A DNA stretch of 64,000 nucleotides from JACKII01 sp965202745 (GTDB lineage Bacteria; Pseudomonadota; Alphaproteobacteria; Bin95). Of this stretch, positions 1 through 8,718 are shown one piece after another. The stretch is from the NCBI GenBank assembly GCA_965202745.1, contig CBDBCB010000018.1:1-64000 (forward strand), given 5' to 3'. The notes beneath the pieces are model-generated. The model was not told the origin of the DNA. It did no database searches and worked only from the letters and a program-made list of their open reading frames with translations. The translations under genes and the position numbers were made by a program. The stretch's first letter is position 1. Each line of letters begins with the position of its first letter.

Positions 1-1086
1 ATCACCAGTGTGCGGGGCGGGCGCATGGCAACGACCTCGGGCACATTCTCGGCGGGCAGGGCGATCAGGTCGGCCATCATGCCAGGCTCGGTCCCGGCAG
101 GTGGCAGGCCCAACTGCTGGCGGCCGATGTCTGCACACATGGAAAAGGCCAGTTCCAGATCATCGTCCCGGCGGAAGTTCTGCTTCCAGCCGACGAGCAT
201 GGCGCGCTCCAGCGTGTCGCCATTGCCGTAAGGTCCCGAGTGGTTGCGGGCATTGTCGGAGCCCGCCATGATGGGAATGCCTTTGCCTGTCAGTGCCTTG
301 ACCGGAGCCATCGGCACATAACCCGCCGCACTGCTGGCGACGGAGACCCCGGCCTCCACCATGGCCTGCAATTGGCTCTCCAGCGCGTCGCCGGTGAGCT
401 CGCCGAGGCAAAAGCCGTGGCTGACGGTGACGGCCTTCTGTGCGCCCAGGGCCTTTGCCATGCTTCTCCGCCAGGCCGAATACCACGTCCAGGTAGCCGT
501 CGAGGTCGCCGTCATAGGCTTCCAGGTCGATGCCGCCGATCAGGTCTGCACCATCTGTAAGGGCCTGGTCCAATAGCGCCGCGACGCCTGGTGAGCGGCA
601 GATGCCGCTTTGCGGGAAGGCGACGATCTGGATGTCGATCAGGTCGGCGAACTTCTCCCGCAAGCGCAGGATGGCGTGCAGGCTCTGAAGGCCGATTTCG
701 GTATCCACGTCCACGTGGGTGCGGGTGGCGGTGGTACCTTGGGCCACTAGCGAGCGGAGCAGGGCGCCAGCGCGTTCTTCGACCGGCGGCGGGGTCTTGC
801 GCTCTTCCTTCTCCGTATCGATGCGGCTGGCGCGGAAGTCTTCCGCCGCATGACCACGCCAGGGCATACCCCAAAGCATCTTATCCAGATGGGTGTGGCC
901 GTCCACGAGCGAGGGCAGCAGCAATTGCCCGCCTAAGTCGATGCGAAGCGGCGGTTGGTCTCCCTCAGCAGGAGCAAGAGAGCCGGCCGCGCCGACTGCC
1001 GCGATCCGGCCGCCCCGGATCAGCAGGTCTGCGGCCCGGCCGTCGGCCAGCCGGGCGTCGCAGAGCAGGATTGGTTGGTCAGCCAC
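1..1086 (-). pseudogene. Cytosine-deaminase-like amidohydrolase, frameshifted, 3' end outside window
   Basis: Metal-dependent amidohydrolase of the CodA/atrazine-hydrolase type, expected to deaminate or hydrolyse a ring C-N bond in the cytoplasm. The N-terminal half shows GGQLLLPSLVDGHTHLDK and THVDVD. After EKHGK the frame is lost at about 449-455, where one extra G in AAAGGCCC explains the shift. In the next frame the protein continues with VTVSHGFCLGEL, AGSDNARNHSGPYGNGD and ALPAENVPEVV up to the window edge, so the ligand histidines and aspartate are still present. It sits 8 nt downstream of the amidase gene, as if in one operon. Either a recent pseudogene or a base-calling error; the family call is secure, the substrate is not. 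Confidence 0.8.
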
Positions 1087-1094
1087 CGGTGCCT

Positions 1095-2588
1095 CTATGC
1101 GGTGAAAGGGCCGGGCGGGTCGGTGACGATGCTTTTAAGCGCTGGTACCGGCTGGCTCAGTTTGGCGAAGTCCGGCACGGCGCGGGCGGTCTGCGGGTTG
1201 CCCGCCATGGCCTGCTCCAGGGCGTATGCTGTGGCCAGTAACTCATCATCGGTGCCATAACGGCCGACCAACTGGAAGCCAAAGGGCATGCCGTTCTGAT
1301 CGGTGCCGCAGGGCAGGGTGATGGCGGGGTGGGCGCTCATGGTGACGCCGTAGGCCGTGCCCATCCAGGTATAGTATTTGTCGAACTTCTGGCCGTTCAT
1401 CTCCATCGGCGCGAGCGTTTCCCAGGGGAAGGGCGACATGGGCGTGATGAGGGTGATGAGGTAGTCGAATTCCTCAAAGAACCGGGCATAGCGGCGGTAG
1501 TGCGCCGTGTGCTCACCATGGGCCCAGGCGACATCGGCCAGGCTCATGGACGCGGCCAGTTCGTAGTTGGCCCGCACATTCGGGCCGAGCCTCATCTTGT
1601 CCGCCTCGTACTGCGCTTTGTAACGCTGGGCGTAGGAGAGGCCGCGGATCACGTCGAAGGCGCGGTCGAGGCCGCCCGGATCAGGGCAGGCTTCATCAGC
1701 AGAGCGGAAAAAGCCTTTGATGGCGTTGATGCGGTCAGCGAACACTGGGTGGTAAGCCTCCTCGACCGGCGCGAAACCTTGGTCCGCGCTATAGGCGATG
1801 CGGAGCGAGCTGAGGTCGACGCGGTCCAGGTTCAAGGCATCTTCCGGCCAAAGACCGCGAGAGAGCGGGTCCGCATTGGTCGTGCCGACCTGTGCCGCCA
1901 TCAACAAGGTGGTATCCTCAACCGTCCGTCCCATCGGCCCGACAACAGAAAGCGGCGACCAGCCGAAAACGGGCTTGTCGTTCGGGATGGTGCCGGGCGT
2001 CGTGCGGAAGCCGACCAAGCCGCACCAGGCCGCCGGGTTCCGCAAAGAGCCGCCGGTGTCGGAGCCCGTCGCAATCGGCATCATGTTGCAGGCGAGCGCC
2101 GCCGCCGAACCGCCGCTGGAGCCGCCCGCCGTCTTCATGGGATCGAATGGGTTGCCGGTCGCGCCCCAGACCGGGTTGCGGCTGTTGGAGCCTGCGCCGA
2201 ATTCCGGGGTGTTGGTCTTGCAGAACAGGTTCGCGCCCGCGCCGCGCACCTGGCTCACCATGAAGTTGTCGCGGTCAGGAATATCGTTTTTGTGCAAGGG
2301 CGAACCGAGTGTCGTCAGAAGGCCGCCGGTAGCGTCCAGATCTTTTACACCGCAGGGCAGGCCGTGCAATACGCCCAATTCCTCGCCCGCCATAACGGCG
2401 GCTTCGTCCCGCTTTGCCTGGGCGCGGGCACCGTCGAAATCGGTGGCGCAAATGGCGTTGACCGCGGGATTGACTGCCTCGATCTGCGTAATGAAGGCGT
2501 CCAGGACCTCAACCGGTGAAATTTCCTTGCTGCCGATGCGGCGGCGCAGTTCGACGGCAGAAAGCGAAACTAGGTCATTGGGCACCAT
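1095..2588 (-). CDS. Amidase signature family hydrolase
   Basis: 497-residue amidase-signature enzyme that should hydrolyse a carboxamide to acid and ammonia. The Ser-cisSer-Lys triad is readable: Lys82 in CGVKDL, Ser157 in GGSSGGSAA and nucleophile Ser181 in GSDTGGSLRNP. The 75- and 24-residue spacings match those in FAAH-type enzymes. Length is normal and no signal peptide is seen. The ATG at 2588 follows a GAGGACC-like ribosome site. It is first in a probable two-gene operon with the broken amidohydrolase downstream, suggesting sequential breakdown of a nitrogenous compound. The substrate cannot be read from sequence. Confidence 0.9.
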   Translation of the reverse strand: MVPNDLVSLSAVELRRRIGSKEISPVEVLDAFITQIEAVNPAVNAICATDFDGARAQAKRDEAAVMAGEELGVLHGLPCGVKDLDATGGLLTTLGSPLHKNDIPDRDNFMVSQVRGAGANLFCKTNTPEFGAGSNSRNPVWGATGNPFDPMKTAGGSSGGSAAALACNMMPIATGSDTGGSLRNPAAWCGLVGFRTTPGTIPNDKPVFGWSPLSVVGPMGRTVEDTTLLMAAQVGTTNADPLSRGLWPEDALNLDRVDLSSLRIAYSADQGFAPVEEAYHPVFADRINAIKGFFRSADEACPDPGGLDRAFDVIRGLSYAQRYKAQYEADKMRLGPNVRANYELAASMSLADVAWAHGEHTAHYRRYARFFEEFDYLITLITPMSPFPWETLAPMEMNGQKFDKYYTWMGTAYGVTMSAHPAITLPCGTDQNGMPFGFQLVGRYGTDDELLATAYALEQAMAGNPQTARAVPDFAKLSQPVPALKSIVTDPPGPFTA

Positions 2589-2690
2589 TGGGAGGTCCTC
2601 AGGAGAGAGCGTATAAACAGGTTGATGGGAGTGCAGCCTTTCCGGCGCGATCCGTCAACGCCCGATCTCAACCTGCGAGAAGGTATGTCC

Positions 2691-3506
2691 ATGCCCATTT
2701 CCCTGCCCCTAAAGGCAATTAGCGCCACTATTCGCGAAGCCGGAGCGTTGGCCCTGGCAGAGCGGGCTGCTGGTTTGGCCGTGGAAGCCAAGGCACGGCA
2801 GGACTTTGTTATCCAGGTCGACCGCGCGGTTGAGCGCCTCCTGCGGGACAAGCTGACCGGTTTGCTGCCAGGTTCCAAATTCCTGGGGGAGGAAGATGGC
2901 GGCGTTGTTGAGGCGGCGTTGCTGTGGGTGGTCGATCCGATTGACGGCACTACCAACTACATCCGCGGCTTGCCGCACTGGTGCGTTTCCGTGGCATTGC
3001 TGGAAGAGGGGAAGTTGCGCCTCGGCATTGTGTTCGCGCCGACGCTGGACTGGTTTTATCTGGCGGAAGCCGGGAAGGGAGCAACCCGGAATGGCAAGCG
3101 CCTTTGGCGCGATCCGGTGCTGCCGGAAGAAGCCCTGATCGACCTTGGCACCTCGCGCCGGCAAACGCCGGCGGTGTTCGGGCCCCTGGTCGGGGGACTG
3201 CGCGAGCATGGTTTGCAGTACCGGGCGATCGGCTCGGCGGCGTTGGGACTCTCTATGGCGGCCAGTGGCGAGGTTGATGGCTTTTTAGAAGGGCACTTGT
3301 GGCCATGGGACGTATTGGCAGGCAAGTTGATTGCCCAGGAAGCCGGATGCTTTGCCGGCGAATTCCTGGAGGGCGAGGCCATGCGCAACGGCAATGCTGC
3401 GATCGTGGCCGCTCCTGGCACGGAAACAGCCTTATTTGCGGCGGCGGAGAACGCGTTGGCGGACTTCCTGCCCCGGATGCTTCCTGCTAAGCTTCGGCCC
3501 GAATAA
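2691..3506 (+). CDS. Inositol monophosphatase family phosphatase (HisN-like)
   Basis: 271-residue Mg-dependent, Li-sensitive-type phosphatase. Motif 1 is DPIDGTTNY with Asp82 and Asp85, the upstream metal ligand pair is in GEE (66-68), and motif 2 is WPWDVLAG with Asp207. This family covers myo-inositol-1-phosphatase, 3'-phosphoadenylyl phosphatase and histidinol-phosphatase; the sequence does not choose between them. The start at 2691 is preferred because GAGAAGG lies 7 nt upstream; an ATG at 2685 is too close to it. Divergent from the amidase, with about 100 nt of shared upstream region. Confidence 0.85.
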   Translation: MPISLPLKAISATIREAGALALAERAAGLAVEAKARQDFVIQVDRAVERLLRDKLTGLLPGSKFLGEEDGGVVEAALLWVVDPIDGTTNYIRGLPHWCVSVALLEEGKLRLGIVFAPTLDWFYLAEAGKGATRNGKRLWRDPVLPEEALIDLGTSRRQTPAVFGPLVGGLREHGLQYRAIGSAALGLSMAASGEVDGFLEGHLWPWDVLAGKLIAQEAGCFAGEFLEGEAMRNGNAAIVAAPGTETALFAAAENALADFLPRMLPAKLRPE

Positions 3507-3547
3507 AGCAGGCGCGGCAGAGGCACGTGCGGAAAAAAGGAATGCTC

Positions 3548-3910
3548 ATGAGTGACACGACACCCCGCAAGTCCCTGACCCCGGACCGCTCCGCCCCCAT
3601 TGAGCGGACGGTGGCCGATTTGGGCGGCTTGGAAGGCGCTGGGCCGGTTGTCCGCGAGGAGCCGGAACTGACCTTCAAGGACAAGCGCATCGATGCCATG
3701 AGCATGTTGCTGCGCGAAGTCGACAACCGCCTGACCTCCGACACATCCCGCCGGGCACAGGAGGAATTGGGGGAGGCTGTCTATGACACGATCCACTATT
3801 ACGACCGCTGGTTGGTCGCCCTGCGGACGAACCTGATCAACCTCGGCTACCTGACCGAGGCAGAAATCGACGCGAAGATCGCTGAGGTGAAGGCGCGGCA
3901 CGCGGGCTAG
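3548..3910 (+). CDS. Orphan protein like the nitrile hydratase beta N-terminal domain
   Basis: 120-residue soluble protein. Its stretch DLGGLEGAGPV resembles the DMGGMHGFGPV start of nitrile hydratase beta subunits. The end, YDTIHYYDRWLVALRTNLIN then GYLTEAEIDAKIAEV, resembles the helical YYERWLAAL...LLVEKG..T..ELDAR part of the same domain. Thiocyanate hydrolase has a free-standing subunit of this kind. No cobalt-binding alpha or gamma subunit (CxxCSC motif) is nearby, so it would have to work with a partner elsewhere or has another role. The start at 3548 follows GGA by 6 nt. The gene is 41 nt after the phosphatase, probably co-transcribed. The family assignment is from recalled motifs. Confidence 0.6.
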   Translation: MSDTTPRKSLTPDRSAPIERTVADLGGLEGAGPVVREEPELTFKDKRIDAMSMLLREVDNRLTSDTSRRAQEELGEAVYDTIHYYDRWLVALRTNLINLGYLTEAEIDAKIAEVKARHAG

Positions 3911-4053
3911 TGGTTCAATGGAAATGGACGGAACCCGTCCGTTTTCTGACTTGAACCACCAACATAGTGAAAAAGTGGGCTAATTTACGGAACGCTTGCG
4001 GACGCAAACGTTTCGATCAGGCCACCAGGCGCGCCGCGCTTCGTTGATGCGAG
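3911..4053. other. Intergenic region between convergent genes
   Basis: No gene seen. GGAAATGGACGGAACCCGTCC contains a short self-complementary stretch that might act as a terminator stem, but it has no T tract. Confidence 0.4.
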
Positions 4054-5010
4054 CTAGACCTGCTTCGGCACGGGAGTGAGCACCGGCTTGCCGCTGAAAT
4101 GCGCTTTCAGGTTGTCGTAGACCAGGTCGGCCATCGCCCGGCGCGTTTCGTGCGTTGAGCTGGCGATGTGCGGTGTCAGAACCACGTTTTCCATGGTCAT
4201 CAGTTCGGCAGGCACTTCCGGCTCGCCGTCGAACACATCTAGTGCGGCGCCCGCGATCTTGCCTTCGACCAGAGCCTTTACCAAGGCAGGCTGGTCGATG
4301 ATGGGACCGCGCGCTGTGTTGACGATGAAGCCGTTCGGGCCCAACGCCTCCAGGGCGTCTGCACCGACGAAGCCGCGGTTGGCCTCGCCGCCCTCGCAGG
4401 TCACGAGCAGGATATCGCTGACCGTCGCCAACTCCACCAAGGAGGGATAGGAGCGGTAGGGCAGGTCGCCCAGGGGTTTGACGTCATGATACTGGATCTG
4501 CAGGCCGAACGCTTCGGCCCGGCGGGCGACGGCCTTGCCGATACGGCCCAGGCCCAGAATGCCCAGGCGCTTGCCCTTGACCGTAGTGCCCAGGTCCATG
4601 CGGCGCTCCAGCCATTGGCCGGAACGCAGAAAGCGCTCGGACTCGCCGATGCGGCGGGTGACCATCAGGATGAAGGTCATGGCCAGGTCAGCCACATCGC
4701 CTGTCAGCACTTCCGGCGTGTGGGTGACGATCGCGTCGCGGGCATGAGCGGCTGCAACATTCGTCGCATCGAAGCCGACGCTGAACGAGGCGATGATTTC
4801 CAGGCTGGGCAGGGCATTGATGAGGTTTGCGTTCGGCCCCTTCATGCCGCCCGCCAGAATGCCCCTGACCTTGCCGCCGACGGCAGCCAGGACGGCGTCC
4901 GGGTCTTTCGGGTTAACGAAGTCGTGCAGGGTGTATTCTTTCTCCAGCCGCTCGACGAGGAAGGGCGGAAGTTGGGCGACTTGCAGCAGGTCGGGCTTGG
5001 AGCCGGTCAT
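4054..5010 (-). CDS. D-2-hydroxyacid dehydrogenase (glyoxylate/hydroxypyruvate reductase type)
   Basis: 318-residue NAD(P)-dependent oxidoreductase that interconverts 2-oxo and D-2-hydroxy acids. The Rossmann motif GLGRIG is at 153-158, and the catalytic Arg234 (NTARGP), Glu263 (DGEPEVP) and His281 (TPHIASS) are all present. Closest in style to GhrB/hydroxypyruvate reductases. The start is at 5010, preceded by AAGGAAACG; a longer open frame upstream runs into the divergent SDR gene and is unlikely. The 134 nt between the two genes should hold both promoters. Confidence 0.9.
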   Translation of the reverse strand: MTGSKPDLLQVAQLPPFLVERLEKEYTLHDFVNPKDPDAVLAAVGGKVRGILAGGMKGPNANLINALPSLEIIASFSVGFDATNVAAAHARDAIVTHTPEVLTGDVADLAMTFILMVTRRIGESERFLRSGQWLERRMDLGTTVKGKRLGILGLGRIGKAVARRAEAFGLQIQYHDVKPLGDLPYRSYPSLVELATVSDILLVTCEGGEANRGFVGADALEALGPNGFIVNTARGPIIDQPALVKALVEGKIAGAALDVFDGEPEVPAELMTMENVVLTPHIASSTHETRRAMADLVYDNLKAHFSGKPVLTPVPKQV

Positions 5011-5144
5011 GGGGACGTTTCCTTTTTGTTTGGCGTGCATCGGTAATAGACCAGCCCCCGCTGGCCGACAATCGGGCACGCGATGTTGCGCTGTTCGCTG
5101 TGCCTCTGCTTCAATCGCGGGAAACAACGCGAAGGAACTGTCAC

Positions 5145-5912
5145 ATGCCCCTCACCGCCATCGTTACCGGTGCCGCCTCCGGTATCGGCCAGGAAGCCTG
5201 TCGTGATCTGCTCGCTCAAGGATGGGCCGTCTATGGTTTTGACGTGTCAGACGCCGCGCTCGCTCCCGCTGTCCGCGCGCTTGCCTCAACCAATTTTCAC
5301 CCCCGCCCCTGCGATCTGCGGGATGTCGCAGCGGTCGCCTCTGTCATGCAAGGCATTCAGGCGGACTCGCCACGCATCAATGCCTTGATCGGTTCAGCTG
5401 GCTTGTTCAAATCCGCCCCGTTGCGCGACATGCCGGTTGATGAATTCGACAGCCTGATGGGCGTGAATGTCCGCGGGTTGTGGCTGACCTGCAAGCACGC
5501 CATGCCCATGCTGGAAGCCGCGACGGCCGAGGGGGAGATCGGGCGGATCGTGCTTCTATCCTCCGTCTCCGCCATCCGGCCCAAATACCATAGCGGTGCC
5601 TATGCCATGTCGAAGGCGGCCGTCAGCCAGTTCACCCAGGTGCTGGCCGCCGAATGCGCGGAGCATGGCATTCTGGTGAACGCGCTGGCGCCGGGGACGG
5701 TGGAAACGCCGATGATTTCCGGCGGGCTGGCAGCTGCCGGAGAGAATAGCGGCTGGCGGCCATCCGGCACCTCGCCGCTGGGGCGGATCGCGCAACCCAT
5801 TGACATTGTGAAGGTGATGCGCTTTCTGCTGAGCGAGAATGCGGATTATGTGACCGGCACCATCATTCCGGTGGATGGTGGCACGCGAGCGGCGTTCATC
5901 CCGCCGCAGTAG
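5145..5912 (+). CDS. Short-chain dehydrogenase/reductase
   Basis: 255-residue classical SDR. The cofactor glycine motif TGAASGIG is at 8-15, the active-site Ser is 140, and Tyr153-AMS-Lys157 completes the triad. The C-terminal IPVDGGTRA is typical. Reminiscent of EntA-type dihydrodiol or sugar dehydrogenases, but the substrate is unknown. The ATG at 5145 is preceded by GAAGGAAC at good spacing. Divergent from the 2-hydroxyacid dehydrogenase, so the two may serve one hydroxyacid pathway. Confidence 0.88.
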   Translation: MPLTAIVTGAASGIGQEACRDLLAQGWAVYGFDVSDAALAPAVRALASTNFHPRPCDLRDVAAVASVMQGIQADSPRINALIGSAGLFKSAPLRDMPVDEFDSLMGVNVRGLWLTCKHAMPMLEAATAEGEIGRIVLLSSVSAIRPKYHSGAYAMSKAAVSQFTQVLAAECAEHGILVNALAPGTVETPMISGGLAAAGENSGWRPSGTSPLGRIAQPIDIVKVMRFLLSENADYVTGTIIPVDGGTRAAFIPPQ

Positions 5913-5948
5913 GGTTAACAGACAGCGTACCCCCTAATTCACCCATCA

Positions 5949-6046
5949 CTTATCTTGAGCCCCGCCAACTGGCGGAAGTCGAAAGATGTTGACGTGACGC
6001 CCTTTCGACTCGCCGCTTTGCGGCGGCTCAAGGTGAAGCGATAGTC
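5949..6046. repeat. Pair of intergenic palindromic units in inverted orientation
   Basis: Two units of about 32 nt face each other. One runs from CTTGAGCC to GTCGAAAG with an inner CCGCC-act-GGCGG stem. The other runs from CTTTCGACT to GGCTCAAGG with an inner CGCCGC-ttt-GCGGCG stem. The same outer words recur at 32607-32643 and, as CCCTTCGA...TCAGGGT, at 41841-41932. They lie between convergent genes and may act as REP-like elements or terminators. Confidence 0.6.
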
Positions 6047-6074
6047 CGATGCCTAGCTTTGAAGCTAAGTGCTG

Positions 6075-6593
6075 CTACCCAGCCAGGATAGACAGTGCCT
6101 CTTCGACCGTGCGTTTGGCTTCGGCGTCCAGAGCGGCACTGGTGGCGCTACTGATCGGGTGCTCAATCGCGACATAGCGGTAGCCATCGGCGCCCAGCAC
6201 GCGGGCCATCAGGTCCGCCGCACTGATAAAGCGGGTGGTCATCACGCCAATTGCGGGTACGCCCAGCTTCTCGACCATTATTGCGTCATGCAAACTGCAC
6301 GACGAACAAGAGCCTCAGTCGCCGATGCCGGTAAAGGCTGCGTCCCAATTCTGCACATCCGCGACGATGGATGCTTCAGCGGGAGCGCTGTAGTTGGCTT
6401 TGGTGTGCCAGACGATATTCGCTACGCCGGCCGCTGTCAGGTATTTCTCCAGCGTGTCGAAGTAGGGCCGCGTGCCCCGCTTGCCGTTGGAGATAATGCC
6501 GACGGTTCTGCCTTCCAGCGAAGGCAACCGTTCGGCCAGCGCAAAGGCATTTGCGCCGCCCCCATAGGTGGGGTCCAGAACTTCCAGGGTCAT
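6075..6593 (-). CDS. UGSC-family selenoprotein with in-frame TGA read as selenocysteine
   Basis: 172-residue protein when the TGA at complement(6315..6317) is read through. The product reads TGIGD-U-GSCSSCSLHDA with Sec at residue 93. This is the U-G-S-C motif that names the UGSC family, whose members have Sec or Cys at this site (recalled family knowledge). The frame stays open on both sides from MTLEVLDPTYGGG to SILAG. A perfect 8-bp hairpin with a GU-containing loop starts 10 nt after the TGA (see 6284-6304). The start at 6593 follows GAGGAG by 12 nt; an ATG at 6605 is an alternative. It lies 22 nt downstream of the 349-residue gene, so the two form an operon. Likely a redox or reductase-type enzyme; the substrate is unknown. 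In this decaying genome a plain nonsense mutation must be considered, but the position exactly at the U of the motif argues against it. Confidence 0.82.
6284..6304 (-). promoter_or_regulatory. SECIS-like hairpin downstream of the selenocysteine TGA
   Basis: Read on the minus strand, CGTCGTGC and GCATGACG pair over 8 bp (one G-T wobble) around the five-base loop AGTTT. The loop begins 18 nt after the TGA, nearly the spacing of the fdhF SECIS in E. coli, and it carries the G-U expected at a bacterial SECIS tip. An outer TTG/CAA pairing extends the stem across a two-T bulge. Recognition by SelB is inferred, not shown. Confidence 0.68.
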
Positions 6594-6615
6594 GGGGTGA
6601 GCCATCTCCTCTTTC

Positions 6616-7665
6616 TTAATCAATCTCACAGTCCACACATGCGCCGACAGCGACGGTGCAGGCTTTGCTTTTGGGGCCGAACCAGGGCGGGATGACCGCG
6701 CCGAAGCCGCCAGCCGGACCTCCCGCCGCGATCACCAGTAGGTCCTCCGGCTCCGACAGGCCGCGGTATTCTTCCTCGCCGCGGCTGCCGACCACCGCGC
6801 CCTTGCCGACATCGGCCCATTCCTTGCGCCGGATCTTGGCATTCTCATAGATATAGGCGCGGATGTCGGCTTTTGACCAGTTGGCACGCGCGAAGTGCTC
6901 CCGCAGTTGCGGCGGCACGATGATGGCGTAGTTGCCGGGATAGATCGAATAGTGCCGCATGCTGGCTTTGATCTCGGCGCAGAAGGTCTCGAGGATCAAC
7001 TCCGGCTTGGTCGTCCACTCGTTCATGATCTGCCGCGGCGCACCCGCCGACATGACCGTCATGGCGGATGCGTGCTGCGGAATTCCGCGCTCTTCGGCCA
7101 GCGGCAGCCAAGGCGAGTTCTCCTCGTCCTCCGCCACGCAATAGCTGATCTTGCCCGGATGGCCGATCGTGGAGCGGTCCACGTCGCCCGGCCGCACGTC
7201 CAGCAGGTTGCCGAGCGCCAGCCGGATCGCCCGTCCGACAGAGGTTGTCGCCCGGTCGGTATGGCCCAGCGCGTTGAAGGTGCCATCCATGCCCAACTCC
7301 TTGCGGATCGGGCCGTTAATGACCGTCAGAATTGCGCAGCCGCCCGTACTGGCCGTTGCGCCATGCAGGAGGAAGGGGTCTTGCAGCATGGCCGTAAACG
7401 CCGTGACCACCAGCGGGAAATGCATGGGCAGGCAGCCGGCCATGACGCTGTTGATCGCCAGCTTCTCCGCTGTGATCGAGCGGGCGCACACCGGCTCTAT
7501 GCCCACCAGATGCTCTGGCGGCAGCATGGCCCAGTCGAGGCATTGCTGCACTGCGTCTGCCGTCGGTGGCACGATGGGCAGACCGTCGGTCCAGTTGCGG
7601 GAGTGATAGAACTCCTGCGCGGCCATCATGTCGTTGACCGTGTAGCGTTCGGAGGTCAGTTGCAT
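6616..7665 (-). CDS. Conserved protein of unknown function, partner of the UGSC selenoprotein
   Basis: 349-residue cytoplasmic protein without signal peptide or membrane segments. I recognise no catalytic family. Visible conserved-looking blocks are WTDGLPIVPPT near the start, GGCAILTVINGP and a long run with TVMSAGAPRQ in the middle, LVIAAGGPAGGFGAV near the end, and a cysteine-containing tail, GACVDCEID. It precedes the selenoprotein by 22 nt on the same strand, so they are probably translated from one message and may form a complex. Cysteines in the tail could exchange with the Sec/Cys site of the partner; that is speculation. The start is at 7665. Confidence 0.65.
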   Translation of the reverse strand: MQLTSERYTVNDMMAAQEFYHSRNWTDGLPIVPPTADAVQQCLDWAMLPPEHLVGIEPVCARSITAEKLAINSVMAGCLPMHFPLVVTAFTAMLQDPFLLHGATASTGGCAILTVINGPIRKELGMDGTFNALGHTDRATTSVGRAIRLALGNLLDVRPGDVDRSTIGHPGKISYCVAEDEENSPWLPLAEERGIPQHASAMTVMSAGAPRQIMNEWTTKPELILETFCAEIKASMRHYSIYPGNYAIIVPPQLREHFARANWSKADIRAYIYENAKIRRKEWADVGKGAVVGSRGEEEYRGLSEPEDLLVIAAGGPAGGFGAVIPPWFGPKSKACTVAVGACVDCEID

Positions 7666-7697
7666 GAGAGTTACATCCTGATTTGGGTGCCAACTGC

Positions 7698-8714
7698 TTA
7701 ATTCGCGGCAGGTGGCTGGTCGGCATAAGGCCGGAGTTCGGTGAGTATTCTCGCGACAATAGGACGGGCCTGATCGCGGGTCATGCCGTTCTTCAGGCGT
7801 TTGTCGTAGAGCACTTTCAGTAAGAGCCAGTCGAGTTCGGTCGGGCGTTCATAGTATTTGTAACTGTCGGTGAACAGCGTGCTGACCAGGGAATCGTCGT
7901 CCCTGTAGAGGCCCATGCTTTGCACCATTTCTTCATACACGCAGCTCGGGTCGTACCCTTTGCCGGTTTTGATAATGACAAGCACCGCAAGGGGTTCGAG
8001 CTGCTCGTTGAAAGTTGGAAACGCCGAGCAATTGATCTCGCTGTCAGAGAATGTATCCAGAATTTTTGCCAGGTTGCGCCAGTTCTTTGCGGTCTCGTCT
8101 GGCGCGTTGTTGGCCAGGTCGTGAAACTCCAGGGCGATAGCGCGCGCGTGTTCGCGGTCTTCCGGGTAGAACATCGCAAATCGGAACTTGCTCGGGCGAT
8201 GCTTCTTGGCATGGTGGAAGGTAACACCGGTTTGCCGGGCAATCTGCCGTTCGACGTCACGCTGCATGGCCAGCACCGTCGGCGGGATTTTGCGGCTAAA
8301 ACCGAACTCCATAATATCAATGTGCGCCGGTGTTTTCACTAGCGTGTCGCCGGTATAACCGGGCTCCTGTGTGGGCGTGATGCCGAAAACGGCTCCTTCA
8401 ACTTCACCGCCGCCGAACGCGATGGTCATAAAGGCGCGCTGAACCTCCGAGTTGGTCAGCAAAGAGCTGAAGTCGATAGAGTCACCGGGGGCCGGTCTGG
8501 GTCCATCGACGACGCGGGCCTTGCCGGTGATTTTGTACTGGTTGAGCACTGATGCCGGGGGCGATGACAAAATGAAATCTTGCCGGAATTCGACCGTGTT
8601 GGCCGTGATTTTGTCCGGCATAAACACCCGGTATTCGGGCGTTATAGCCGGTGCCTGACAACCGGATAGCAGTACTGACAGCAGAGCCGCCCTTAGGAAA
8701 CCAGCTTTTGTCAC
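7698..8714 (-). CDS. DUF2927-type lipoprotein
   Basis: 338-residue protein with a lipoprotein signal: MTKAGFLRAALLSVLLSGC places the lipidated Cys at 19, so it should be anchored in the envelope. The C-terminal half (CVYEEMVQSMGLYRDDD, then YYERPTELDWLLLKVLYDKRL and GMTRDQARPIVARIL) resembles the DUF2927 domain common in alphaproteobacteria and thought to be protease-like. The gene is intact and unlinked in function to its neighbours. The domain call is from recalled motifs. Confidence 0.7.
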   Translation of the reverse strand: MTKAGFLRAALLSVLLSGCQAPAITPEYRVFMPDKITANTVEFRQDFILSSPPASVLNQYKITGKARVVDGPRPAPGDSIDFSSLLTNSEVQRAFMTIAFGGGEVEGAVFGITPTQEPGYTGDTLVKTPAHIDIMEFGFSRKIPPTVLAMQRDVERQIARQTGVTFHHAKKHRPSKFRFAMFYPEDREHARAIALEFHDLANNAPDETAKNWRNLAKILDTFSDSEINCSAFPTFNEQLEPLAVLVIIKTGKGYDPSCVYEEMVQSMGLYRDDDSLVSTLFTDSYKYYERPTELDWLLLKVLYDKRLKNGMTRDQARPIVARILTELRPYADQPPAAN

Positions 8715-8718
8715 TAGC

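Noticed and set aside
1329..2519. Long plus-strand open frame of 396 codons opposite the amidase.
   Set aside because: It is the antisense shadow of a clear amidase with intact triad and has Arg/Gly-rich composition typical of high-GC shadows. The same holds for long frames opposite the carboxylase, the acyl-CoA synthetase and the IS481 copies.
3548..3910. Annotating this as a complete nitrile hydratase subunit.
   Set aside because: It covers only the N-terminal helical domain; the C-terminal barrel and any metal subunit are missing.
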